Shown one piece after another: positions 36,901-46,146 of a stretch of 64,000 nt of DNA. The first letter of the stretch is position 1; the number at the start of each line of letters is the position of its first letter. Source of the DNA: JANJWP01 sp964540725. Its GTDB lineage: Bacteria; Patescibacteriota; Gracilibacteria; BD1-5; UBA2023. A program made the translations under genes and the position numbers. Location of the stretch: NCBI GenBank assembly GCA_964540725.1, contig CAZINU010000002.1:117089-181088 (forward strand), read 5' to 3'. The notes below the pieces were generated by a model, which worked only from the letters and a program-made list of their open reading frames with translations, had not been told where the DNA came from and did not search any database.

Positions 36901-36953
36901 GAAGCGGCGTTTCCCGATCAGCAATAGGCATGTCCTTCTCCGATGGTCTCCAT
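33912..36953 (-). CDS. mfd: transcription-repair coupling factor Mfd
   Basis: Mfd removes RNA polymerase stalled at lesions and recruits UvrA. The 1013-aa reading (E. coli 1148) joins fragments through TGA codons 12, 555 and 602. The third stands at the invariant Gly in RFRDL-G-LLVVDEEHRFG. Other motifs: the RNAP-interaction domain GDAVVHRDYGVGTF, Walker A SGDVGFGKTEVAMNAAF, VVGTHRLLSGNV and VLSLSATPIPRSL. The most plausible start is METIGEGHAYC (36953), with TGA codon 12 inside the next residues. The stop is TAG. Confidence 0.95.
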
Positions 36954-37032
36954 AGGTTTCCGCGAGGGTTTCCGTGAGCCGGTACCGCCGGCGTCCGGAT
37001 TTTCGGGTAGCCGATTCCGCGAAGCGGTCCGG

Positions 37033-37572
37033 TTATACCTTCATGATGTCCGCTTCCTTGTGGGCGAGCATGTCGTCGATTTTTTTCGATTCGGCGTCGA
37101 TGGCCTTTTGAAGGTCCTTTTCCTGCTGGGACACGACGTCTTCCGACACGTCGTCCCCTTGGTTCTTAATCTTCTTCAAGTAGTCGCCGCGGATGTTGCG
37201 GATGGCGACTTTGCCTTCTTCCGCCATCTTCTTCGCGAGCTTGGTAAGGTCGCGCCGGCGTTCTTCGGTGAGCGTCGGAATCTTGATGAGGACGGTTTCC
37301 CCGTTGTTCTGGGGATTCAAGCCGAGATTGGCTTCCTGGATGGCGCGGTCGATATCCTTGATAAGGGAACGGTCCCACGGTTGGATCGACAGGGTCTGGG
37401 CGTCGAGCACGGTCACGCTCGCGACGTTCCGGAGCGGCTGGACCGATCCGTACGCGCTGACGTGGACGCCTTCGACGACGGAAGGATTCGCGCGTCCGAC
37501 CTGGAGTTTGTTGAATTCGTTGTGGAGGTGGTCCTCGGCCTTTTTCAAATCGGCCGCGAGCGTTTCGAGCAT
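37033..37572 (-). CDS. frr: ribosome recycling factor
   Basis: RRF splits the post-termination ribosome with EF-G. The 179-aa protein has the typical VGRANPSVVEGVHVSAYGS, PWDRSLIKDIDRAIQ, TEERRRDLTKLAKKMAEEGK and the C-terminal three-helix bundle. Start MLETLAADLKKAED. It precedes mfd on the same strand with 79 bases between. The stop is TAA. Confidence 0.97.
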   Translation of the reverse strand: MLETLAADLKKAEDHLHNEFNKLQVGRANPSVVEGVHVSAYGSVQPLRNVASVTVLDAQTLSIQPWDRSLIKDIDRAIQEANLGLNPQNNGETVLIKIPTLTEERRRDLTKLAKKMAEEGKVAIRNIRGDYLKKIKNQGDDVSEDVVSQQEKDLQKAIDAESKKIDDMLAHKEADIMKV

Positions 37573-37660
37573 GGAGGTTGGAAAATGGGGTAGGGGATGC
37601 GGACCGGATACGGTCCGAACGGGGGGAGTATATTCGAAAAGGACTTTCCGAGCAAAATTT

Positions 37661-37688
37661 TTGACAACCCCCGGCGAGCGCGTAATAT
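37661..37688 (+). promoter_or_regulatory. promoter of the sortase-substrate gene
   Basis: A consensus TTGACA, 16 bases, TAATAT, 43 bases before the ATG at 37732. Confidence 0.6.
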
Positions 37689-37731
37689 CCGCAAAAGCGC
37701 CTATTATCCCCCTTATCCCCGGTCCACTCCT

Positions 37732-38451
37732 ATGAAGGCCCTCTCCTTCTTCGCGGCTCTTGCCGTTTTCGCCGCGACTCCCGCCGCCCTCGCCCTTCCC
37801 GGCGACTATAAGGAAATCCAGTGTTCGACGCAGGCGTTCTTCGCCGCCAACGGATGTAATCAGTGCTTCGACGGAGGCAAGGTGACCGTCGGTCAGAAGC
37901 TCACCGGCTTCTACGACACTTGGACGAACAAGAACGAAACCGACCAAGTTGCGTACAAGGACGAACAAGCCTACCCTTCCATGGTGAATCTCGGGGGCCC
38001 CGGCACTTCCTGGAAAATCGTTCCGAACGATCCGGGTCTCTACTGGAAGTACGGAAACGAAGTCGTCTGGGTCGAATCGCTCTCCGGCTCCGGAAAGATG
38101 GAATTCACGCTCGAACCGGGCAAGACCGTCACTTTCATGGAGGCGGACCTCGGAGCGAATTACTCTCTCGAAAAGACCGACAAGAAGGAAGGCCAGTTCG
38201 TCGGACTCATGAAGTTCCCAGTCGCGTACCACGATATTTCGGAATCCGGCGTCGAAAGTGCCAAGCAGAACCACGTCGAGTGCGTCGCCTTCGCGTCGAA
38301 CCAGGCCGTTCCCGCTGCCACCGTTCCGGCCCCGAAGGCCCCAGCTCCCGAAGTGACCAAGGTCAAGACCGGTCCGGAAACGTTCCTCCTCTTCGCCGTC
38401 GCCTCCCTTTTGGCATTCGTCTTCGTCGCTTTCCGACGGAAGAACGCGTAA
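37732..38451 (+). CDS. secreted surface protein with C-terminal TGPE sorting tail, 239 aa
   Basis: An N-terminal signal peptide (MKALSFFAALAVFAATPAAL, cleavage near ALA) and a C-terminal tail KTGPETFLLFAVASLLAFV followed by FRRKNA form the tripartite sorting signal: motif, hydrophobic helix, basic end. The mature part has Cys pairs (EIQCSTQAFF, NGCNQCFDGG) and is beta-rich. The TGPE-type motif replaces LPxTG, as seen in Patescibacteria. The sortase at 12709 is the only candidate enzyme here. A terminator follows. The stop is TAA. Confidence 0.85.
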   Translation: MKALSFFAALAVFAATPAALALPGDYKEIQCSTQAFFAANGCNQCFDGGKVTVGQKLTGFYDTWTNKNETDQVAYKDEQAYPSMVNLGGPGTSWKIVPNDPGLYWKYGNEVVWVESLSGSGKMEFTLEPGKTVTFMEADLGANYSLEKTDKKEGQFVGLMKFPVAYHDISESGVESAKQNHVECVAFASNQAVPAATVPAPKAPAPEVTKVKTGPETFLLFAVASLLAFVFVAFRRKNA

Positions 38452-38472
38452 GCCGTTCAGGAAACGTTTTCG

Positions 38473-38506
38473 AAAACCGGAGTCCCCAGGGCGCTCCGGT
38501 TTTTTT
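38473..38506 (+). terminator. rho-independent terminator
   Basis: A 10-bp stem aaaaccggag/ctccggtttt with an 11-base loop, ending in a run of seven T, 22 bases after the sorting-signal gene. Confidence 0.85.
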
Positions 38507-38533
38507 GCGTCCGAAAAAAAAGTATGGTAACCT
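38505..38533 (+). promoter_or_regulatory. extended -10 promoter of the 38561 gene
   Basis: TTGCGT, 14 bases, TGG directly before TAACCT, 28 bases before the ATG. The same layout is found at 7004 and 55841. Confidence 0.5.
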
Positions 38534-38560
38534 TGCGGGGAATAGCCGTAAAACCTTCCC

Positions 38561-41500
38561 ATGGCAGACACGAATCAATCCGGATCGTTCGATCACTTGG
38601 CGCTTCAATGAATCGTCCGCGGCATCGACCAAAACGACGACGGAGCCGTTACGATCGAAGAGCTCCGTAAGAGTTCGGACATCCGCGTCAAAATCTTGAT
38701 GGACAACCTCCGATCCGCCGCAAAAGAACTCGCGACCGAAGCGAAGCCGGATCCGGAAAAAGTCGCGTCCCTCCGATTTACGGTCGAGCGCCTTTCCGAA
38801 TTGAAGGTTTTGAAAAACGAGCAGGAACAGGAAATCCGCACGCTCTTCGGTATGGAGATGGCCGAACTCCGCACGCTCGTTTCCCAAATCCGCACCCGTT
38901 TGGACGCTTTGAAAGCGGAGGTTCCGAAGCCCACCGCTCCCGTCGCGCCTCCCGTCGCGCCTTCGGAGAAGAGGCCTTCCGCTTTGACCGCCCCCGCCGC
39001 CGAGCGCGCTCCGGAGTCTTCCGAATCCCTCGCGAAAAAGCGCGCCTTCTTAACGGCGGACGAATCGCTCTTCCGCACCTCCGAAGGAAAGCGGTCCACC
39101 GCCTTCGGTCGCGACCAATTGGCGCTCCTCTTGGGCCGGGGCGACGTCGTGGCTTCGGAAGCCGATTTCGACGCCATGGTCCTGCGCCTTGCCGGAGCCC
39201 CGTTGAATTTGGGAGACGCGAAAGCTGCGGAGGCCGTCCGTAAGAAATTCGTCGAGACCGTCTCCCTTCGACTCCGAACGTTCTTGGAACTTTCCCGCAA
39301 GGTTCGGATGAGCCTTGACGGGAATGGGGAGAACGGCGGCGGCGGGTTGCTCCATATCCTTCGTGGCGAGGAGCAGGTCTTGGCTGACCGGTTGGTTCGG
39401 AAGACCGTGGAACTCGAAGCTCGCGCGAAGGCCGGAACCGAGCCGCCCATGTCTACGAACGACATGATCCAAGCGCTCCAGGGGATCGGCGGAAGCCTCA
39501 TTCTCGGCCCGATCCATACCGATTGGCGCCGTTCGGACGACATTGTCGGAAAAGAAATCCGGACCGGAGAGAAGGGCGACGTTCTCGGATGGAGGACTTC
39601 GGACTCTTCCTCGCACTTGGAATTTCGTGTGTCCCCGGCGCTCCGCATCTTCGGGTTCGCCCTCGGAATCAACCTGGAAGGAAATGCCAATTTCAATGCC
39701 CGAGAAGCCGAAATCGTCGGAAAAACGAAGGAAATCCTGAAGGCCTTCGACGACGCGACGTCCCCGGAAACCGGACTTTTGGACGCCTCCAAGGCGGATG
39801 CGAAACACACGGCCGATATCGCCGAATTCAATCGGACGGTCGAAGCGTTGGCGGCCGGAATGCCGGCGGACCGCGCAGCGGCCGTTTCCAAGGCCGTCCG
39901 CGACGCGTACGCGCTCGAATTCGTTTCGAAGCTCGTCCATGCCGATACCGGCGTCGAGCTGAAGGGCGTGGGCGGAGGACTCACCCTCCTCTTCGGAATC
40001 CTCCCCATCCGCGCGTTCTTGAAAGCGAATTTCGAGCGTTTGCAGGCGGGCGTCAAGGCTGGAAATCTGAATTCCCTCGCTTCGTTCGACGCCATTCGAA
40101 CCGGCAAGAAGAGCTTTGCCGAAATGGGCATTTCGAGGAAAGAAGTCCCGGGACAAGGATTCGAATACGCCATAGATCCGTCCAAGGGGTACGACCTTCA
40201 GAACCGCACCGATCTTCCCATCGAAGACGGAAAAATCCGAAGCGCGACGCCGCTCTATTTCCGCCATGCCGCCGTCGTCCCCGACGACTACGTTCCGGGT
40301 GCCAAGCTGCGCGAAATCCTCATCGTCAGCGCGAAGCCGATCGGTGCCGACGGATCGGAACTCGAAGGGGCGGACGTTCCGAAGCGCTCCGAGCCCAAAG
40401 GGGCGTACGAGGCGGTTTCCGACGAAGCCATGCGGAACGACGTCGCCACGGCTATGAAGGACGTGACGAGCGCCCATATCCGCGAAAACTATACGGGGTT
40501 CCAGAAGCTCCAGAGGGCCGTCGCCGACGCCTACCGAACGGGAAAATTCGACGAAGCGTTCAAACTTCTCCCTTCCGTCAAGATTGCCGAACGTTCCGGA
40601 ACTTCCTTCAAAATCCGCCACCCGTTGGCCGATCTCGCGAAACGTTACGCGGACAGGTCCCCGAAAGAAAAGCGCGAACTTTTGAGCATGGTGCTCCAAG
40701 AAACGGCCGGAGACTGGCGCGTACGGCAGTTCGAACGCATTAAGCGCGACCAAGCGGATTTCTCGAATTTTTCGGCGCGTACCGGGTTCTCCGGAAAGCG
40801 GTCCGATTTGAAGCTTGCCGATATCGCGTCCGCCTGGGATCACGGAACGACGTTCGATGCCAACCTCTTCGCGAAATCCCCGAAACTTTCCGCACTTTCG
40901 GCACGAGATCGGTCGGAAGTCCTCTCGACGCTCAAGACCGCCCGCGACGCGTTCTCCAAGGATCTCGGAAAACTCGACTCCATTCCGACGAGAACCGTGA
41001 CGAACGCCATCGGGTTCGTCAATTTCCATCAGGTTATTCTCGAGAATCTCGGGAACGGAAAATCGAAAACCCATAAGCGCTTTCAGGACGTCGTGCCCGT
41101 AACCGGATCCATCAAGGCGGTCGACGTGGAACCGACGAAATTCGAAAACGCGGCTATCCGCGCCGAACTCGTGGCACGCACGCCCGACTTCGTGCTCGAA
41201 TCGCTCAGGAATACCGTCAACGAACAGGCGAAATCGGTAGGTGCCGCGCCCGTCGAAACCTTGGACGACGTGCGGAAGCTTCTGCTGAATAACGGAAACA
41301 AGGGCGATGGGGCGTTCCGTCCGGATATCGAACTGACGAGCGATCTCGCGTATACCCGGTTCGCCAAGTGCCTGAACGACACGTACCTCCTTCAAAACAT
41401 CCGGCTCTGCGTGACCGGACCGTCCGGACGGACGACCTGCGACCCGGAAATTCCGGAATTCGTCCCCTCCGATTTGCTCGCCACGACCGGAATTCCGGAA

Positions 41501-41662
41501 ACGTCGGTCGGAAATTTCGGCATCGGCGTTACGACCGCGGGAAAATCGAACGACGGGGGCAATGGAAAATCCGACCATCCGGGGCTCGGCGGTTCTACGA
41601 CCCCGGGATTCACCCCAGGGGCAAATATGGCTACCCTCCCGAGCTGAGCCCCCTCGTTCTAA
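38561..41662 (+). CDS. giant EF-hand-containing protein of unknown function, 1033 aa
   Basis: Begins MADTNQSGSFDHLALQ; codon 17 (38609-38611) is TGA and a canonical EF-hand loop DQNDDGAVTIEE follows (about residues 22-33). Codon 1029 (41645-41647) is also TGA, so the true end is TAA at 41662. There is a coiled coil to about residue 115, a Pro/Ala linker, then a long mostly helical body; the only hydrophobic stretch is GVGGGLTLLFGILPIRAF near residue 470. The last 110 residues contain Cys (FAKCLNDTY, RLCVTGPSGRTTCD) and a Gly-rich end. No signal peptide and no family recognised. Confidence 0.85.
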
Positions 41663-41677
41663 CGTCCGCAATTGAAA

Positions 41678-41706
41678 TTGACTTTTATGATAATGGTATA
41701 TATTGT
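41678..41706 (+). promoter_or_regulatory. AT-rich promoter of the lipoprotein/Cys-rich unit
   Basis: TTGACT, 17 bases, TATTGT in an AT-rich stretch that contrasts with the surrounding GC-rich DNA, 20 bases before the lipoprotein ATG. Confidence 0.45.
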
Positions 41707-41725
41707 TAATATTTAAACGGTACGC

Positions 41726-41905
41726 ATGACGAAACGGTCCATTTCCATCATTCTCGCCGCACCCCTTCTCGCCACATCGTGCTTCCGTGGCGGAGAAGCT
41801 CCGAAGCCGTCCGGAATGGAGCGCTTCCAAAGCGGAATGACCGTTTCGTCCCCGCCGGACCGTTCCGGATTGGTCATTCCCCCCGGCGACCCTGCTGAAT
41901 TCTAA
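41726..41905 (+). CDS. small lipoprotein, 59 aa
   Basis: MTKRSISIILAAPLLATSC is a lipoprotein signal peptide: basic n-region, hydrophobic core and lipobox LATSC with the Cys at residue 19. The mature part is only about 41 residues, rich in Pro/Ser/Gly, with no domain. Twelve bases separate its TAA from the Cys-rich repeat gene, so it is probably the first gene of that unit. Confidence 0.7.
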   Translation: MTKRSISIILAAPLLATSCFRGGEAPKPSGMERFQSGMTVSSPPDRSGLVIPPGDPAEF

Positions 41906-41917
41906 CCTTTCCGCCGC

Positions 41918-44585
41918 ATGAAGTTCCGTCTTCTTCTCTCTGCCTTAGCCGTTTCGGCCTTCGGGGCTAGCCAGGTTGCCGCGCTGAACGTCGAAACGCT
42001 CGTCGCGCCGAACACGGATTGCAATGGCGGAACCTTTTCGCTCGATCTGTACGGGTCGACGCAGGGACACCTCCATGATTCGTACAACGCTGTCCGCGAA
42101 TCGATCGTCTCAGACCTCTCCCGCGTGCAAACGTACGTGAAGGGGGGGAAGGTCAACATTCCGAACGGTTGGATACAGACGACTTCCTACGTTCCGAAAC
42201 CGGGGCGGTATTACGTCGTATGGAACAATCTCGACAGCGGGTTAAACCTTTCGGCGCTCGTTCCGTCGGACCGCGGCACGGCCGTCGCGCAGGTAACGTA
42301 CATTATTCGTCGCTCCGTGCTGAACGTTGCTGGGACTTCCGTTTCCGCGTCGTACTACGCGTCCCCATACGTCGCGGGTGCGACGCCTTCTCCGATCGAT
42401 TACGGAAATCTGAATAAGAAGTTCGACCTCGGTACCGTCTACGAAGACCGGGAATGTTTCAATATCTACCCCCGCTGGTGCGGTGACGGCGTTCTGGATT
42501 CGGGTGACGGCGAGCAGTGCGACAACGGCGCGGCCAACGGCACGCCCGGAAATTCCTGCGGCGCGACGTGCGCCCCCGTCGCGCCCCCGTCGGGCCCCGT
42601 CTGCGGGAACGGCGTCGTCGAAACCGGCGAGCAGTGCGACAACGGCGCGGCCAACGGCACGCCCGGAAATTCCTGCGGCNNNNNNNNNNNNNNNNNNNNN
42701 NNNNNNNNNNNNNNNNNNNNNNNNNNNNNNNNNNNNNNNNNNNNNNNNNNNNNNNNNNNNNNNNNNNNNNNNNNNNNNNGCGACGTGCGCCCCGTCGAGC
42801 CCGTCTTCGTCCGGAGGGCCGGCCACCTGTCTTTCGCTCTCGGCTTCGCCGTCGAGTTCCACTACCGGAAACCTGACCAGCACGCTCACGTGCGCACCAA
42901 CGGTCGTAGCGGGTTCCAATCTTTTTACGATCGATTGCGGGAACGGCCAAACGTTTTCCGGTTCCGCGAATACGGCCACCTGTACGTATTCGTCCGTAGG
43001 CACGTATTCCGCCACCTGCCTCGTGAACGCCGAAACGACGCCGGTTTCGGCATGTCGCCAATCGATGACGGTTTCTTTCGTCATCGGCGGAGGAACGTCT
43101 TCCAGCGGAGGCCCATCTTCCGGCGGCGGATGAGGCGGCGGATGAGGCGGCGGAGGACCGATCGGCTTTTGCGGCGACGGTGTCATCCAGCAGCCGAACT
43201 CTTCCCTTCAAAACGAAATGTGCGACGCCGGATCGAACAACGGAAGGCCCGGGTTCGCCTGTACGACGTCGTGCACGATCGGCTCCACGAACCCCGGAGG
43301 AAGCGGAAACGGCATCCACGTTACCACGACGAATCCCGGAAGCCACGGAACGCTCTCGATTGGGGAATACCGCGTCATCGTCGGGAACGGAACCCGCGTA
43401 TTCTCGGACGCGGACGTCCTTTCGTTCCGATCGAGCTACCCCATCCTCATTACCGGAAAGGATACCTACGTTACGAATGCGTCGCCGATCATTTCCGGAG
43501 GGGACGTTTCCCGCGTTATCTCGGAGCCCGAACTCTGCGTCGGTCCCCGGGCTATGCAGATAGGGGTTTCCCGTCTCGTCGAGGATACGTGCTCCATGGT
43601 CGGAAGACCGCCGGTCGAAGAGTGTACGTACAAGACCGTTTGGGATTACCACGACGTTCCTTGCCGACCTTCGTACGTTCTCTGGAACGGCACCCAACTC
43701 CGAAACTTCAAAGGTCGGACGGCCCCGCTCTCCGCTTCCGAATCGTACCGCGACGTCGCTCCCGGGGAATTCCTCGTGGGAATCCGGTTCCTCCAAGAAG
43801 ATTTGAAGGTCCGCGTTTCGAAGCCCGCCGTTTCCAATACGACCGGCGGAAACGCATACCTCGCCCGGGCGACCGGCTACGACGTCAACGCCATTGCGTC
43901 GAGCTTTCTCGAAAATCTCCGAAACGGCAATTTTACGACGACCGCCACCGTTTCGACGAATCTCGGAACTGACCGGAACCCCTCTTCCGCGACCGCGACG
44001 TCCGTTCGCGAAGTCGCTTCCCCGAGAGGGCAAGCCGGAAGCCTGAACGCGGTACGGAGCGCGAATTCGGAAGACCTCTTCGCGTACTCCGAGGCCGATT
44101 TCGACGGGCTTCCGAAATTCGGGGACGACGAACGCGTCCGCGTCGTCGCGAACGGAACCGTGACGATCAATTCTCCCTCCGGTTCGTTCGGACTCGGCGG
44201 CGTGCGCACGATCGTCATCGAAAACGGAACGCTCCGCATCGAATCGGACATGGCGTATTCCAATGCCGATGCCAGCTACGCGTTCATCGTGAAAAACGGG
44301 ACGATCGACATCGATCCGAGCGTAACGAAAATCGCCGGCGTCTTCCTCGTGATGAACGGATCGTTCTCGGGAGGGGATTCCGCCGAACGTTTGGCCGTCG
44401 ACGGAAACCTGTACGGCAACGTCTCATCCCTTGTCGACGCCCGCACCTACGTTCGCGGAACGACGTTCTCTTCCGCCTTGACGACCGGCGTGACGATCAA
44501 CTATTCTTCCCGCGCGCTCCGCAATCCCCCGCCGCTTTTGACTCAATTCGTCGAGCAGTATTCCATCGGGCGCGTCGCGAGATAG
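41918..44585 (+). CDS. secreted Cys-rich repeat surface protein, spans assembly gap
   Basis: Signal peptide MKFRLLLSALAVSAFG, cleavage near VAA. An N-terminal beta domain is followed by repeats of the type CGDGVLDSGDGEQCDNG...NSCGATC (DUF4215/myxococcal Cys-rich type), interrupted by the 100-N gap; a PKD-like Cys-containing domain, a poly-Gly linker with two TGA codons (43131-43133 and 43143-43145), a further Cys repeat (FCGDGVIQQ), and a C-terminal beta-helix-like part (VNGTLRIESD, FLVMNGSFSGGD) ending NYSSRALRNPPPLL. Roughly 890 aa excluding the unknown gap. Likely an adhesin or pilus-associated protein. The stop is TAG. Confidence 0.85.
42484..42679 (+). repeat. tandem Cys-rich repeat units at the gap edge
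   Basis: Two nearly identical copies of about 60 bases (gagcagtgcgacaacggcg onward, starting at 42512 and 42630) run into the N gap, each encoding EQCDNGAANGTPGNSCG. More units are probably hidden in the gap. Confidence 0.85.
42680..42779. other. assembly gap (100 N)
   Basis: Exactly 100 undetermined bases inside the Cys-rich repeat array; the reading frames before and after are not in register across 100 bases, so the number is a placeholder. Confidence 0.99.
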
Positions 44586-44593
44586 GCGATTCG

Positions 44594-44625
44594 AAAAAAC
44601 CTCCGAACCGTTCGGAGGTTTTTTC
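44594..44625. terminator. bidirectional terminator between convergent genes
   Basis: aaaaaacctccgaa and ttcggaggtttttt form a perfect 14-bp stem with a 3-base loop between the Cys-rich gene and the convergent membrane protein gene. Confidence 0.9.
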
Positions 44626-44633
44626 GTGCGTGC

Positions 44634-45659
44634 CTACCAGAGTCCGGGAATGAACCGGTACGGAACCTTTCGGACATACTCGGCGTACCCGTTTCCGGCC
44701 ATCTTCAGGTGGCGTTCTTCGGTGACGGCCCGGAGATAGTAAACGAACGACCAGGCACAGAGCGAGAAGAGGACGCCCGGGAGCAACCTCGGATTCTTCT
44801 CGGCGGCGGATATGAGGAACGGAACGGCCCCGATCCACCAGGCGAGGTTTTTCGTAACGTACGCCGGATGTCGGACGATCGCGTACGGGCCGGACGCGAC
44901 GATTCCCCGGTTCGTCAGGTTGCTCGCCCTGAACCCGAGCGCGACGCTCGCGGCCGCGTAGGCGGCCATGAGGGAAATGACGAGGAAATTCAATATGGCC
45001 GTGAGCGTCGGAAAATCCGGGACGACCGGGGTATCCGCCGAATACCACCCTCAAAACGCCATGCCGGAGTACGCATTGAACGGAGGGTAACACGCAAGGC
45101 ATACGACCCATCCCGCTATGGTCGGGTCGACCGAGACGATCGAATTTCCGAGCCGTTTCCATTCGATGAGGTACCCGAGGGTGAACAGAAGGACGTCCGC
45201 AAAGAGAACCGCTTCGAACGCGAATCGGAAAAACGGAATCTCGACGAACGTCCCGATTGAAACGTCCGCACTTACGAACAGGGTGTGGAAGCCGTTCAAC
45301 ATCGAGGCGGCATGTGCCGCGAGCCATTGGATCATGAGTGGCGCGAAGAAGAACTTGAGCGCGAGCGCCCGAACGGATTTTTTCCATTCCCGCCCGAATT
45401 TCCTTTCGATGACGCCCAGTATCGCGACTCGTGCCGAACTTTCCTCGTCCGTGAACAGGTAATACGGAACGAGCATTGCCGCATATAGGCAGAGAAGTCC
45501 GGAAAAAAGTTCGTCGGTCGAAACCGTGAGGTCGAGAAATCCTATCGAATGAACGTCGGAAAAAAACGACCGGGCGGACGGGAACGCCGTATAGAATCCG
45601 TAGGCGCCCAAGAGGAACGCCATCGTGGAAGCGTATTGGAAGAAGAAGGCCTTTCGCAT
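44634..45659 (-). CDS. multipass membrane protein with isoprenylcysteine-methyltransferase-like C-terminus, 341 aa
   Basis: About eight hydrophobic segments. The C-terminal part resembles the ICMT/phospholipid methyltransferase fold: GIVASGPYAIVRHPAYVTKN, RAVTEERHLKMAGNGYAEY and VPYRFIPGLW, with the SAM-site RHP and E-x-LL-type motif. Codon 203 (45051-45053) is TGA, inside MAF-G-GWYSADT; without recoding only a C-terminal stub with no start remains. Start MRKAFFFQYASTMAF. It begins two bases after the FtsB-like stop. The stop is TAG. Confidence 0.75.
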
Positions 45660-45661
45660 GG

Positions 45662-46063
45662 CTATTCGATTCGCAGGCCGTAATAGAGCCATTTTTCCCG
45701 ATTGGACATTCCGGCTGTCCGCGATGCTTCTTTTCGAACGGCCGGAACGATCGTCTTTTCGACGTCGATACGGGCGTAATTCTTCATATCGGCTTCGTTT
45801 ACCAGAAATACGGCCTCTTCGCCCGGATTTTTCCGATTCTGCGAGGCCTTTGCCGCGCGGTCGAGGTAGGCGTTCGTTTTCACGTAGGCCAGGTATTCCT
45901 TTTTCCGCTCGATCGTATCGGCCGTCTTCGCATTCTCCGACACGAGCGCGGAAATGTACGAATTGACTTGGAAATCCCGGTACTTGTAGAGACCGACGAG
46001 GTAGATTTCGTACACGATGGCGAGAAGCATCGCGAAGAGGAGGTATTGGTACCGGAGTTGCAT
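45662..46063 (-). CDS. FtsB/DivIC-like septum formation initiator, 133 aa
   Basis: One N-terminal TM helix (YQYLLFAMLLAIVYEIYLVGLY), then a coiled coil and YLDRAAKASQNRKNPGEEAVFLV, the pattern of FtsB/FtsL/DivIC, whose coiled coil ends in a short conserved P-G-E segment. Such proteins link the divisome core. It is longer than usual by about 30 residues at the C-terminus. Divergent from the FecR gene. The stop is TAG. Confidence 0.65.
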   Translation of the reverse strand: MQLRYQYLLFAMLLAIVYEIYLVGLYKYRDFQVNSYISALVSENAKTADTIERKKEYLAYVKTNAYLDRAAKASQNRKNPGEEAVFLVNEADMKNYARIDVEKTIVPAVRKEASRTAGMSNREKWLYYGLRIE

Positions 46064-46073
46064 GGGCGGCCGT

Positions 46074-46102
46074 TTTACTTTCCCGGAATTTTCGGGTAGA
46101 AT
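46074..46102 (+). promoter_or_regulatory. candidate promoter of the FecR-cyclase unit
   Basis: TTTACT, 17 bases, TAGAAT, 44 bases before the FecR-domain gene. Confidence 0.4.
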
Positions 46103-46146
46103 GCCGGAAGCATATCGAAAAACGCGATTTCCGCCACTCCCGTTCC

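Noticed and set aside
34870..36924. A 684-codon Arg/Gly-rich frame within mfd
   Set aside because: It is in another frame of the mfd gene, whose correct frame shows all helicase motifs; the composition is a shadow artefact.
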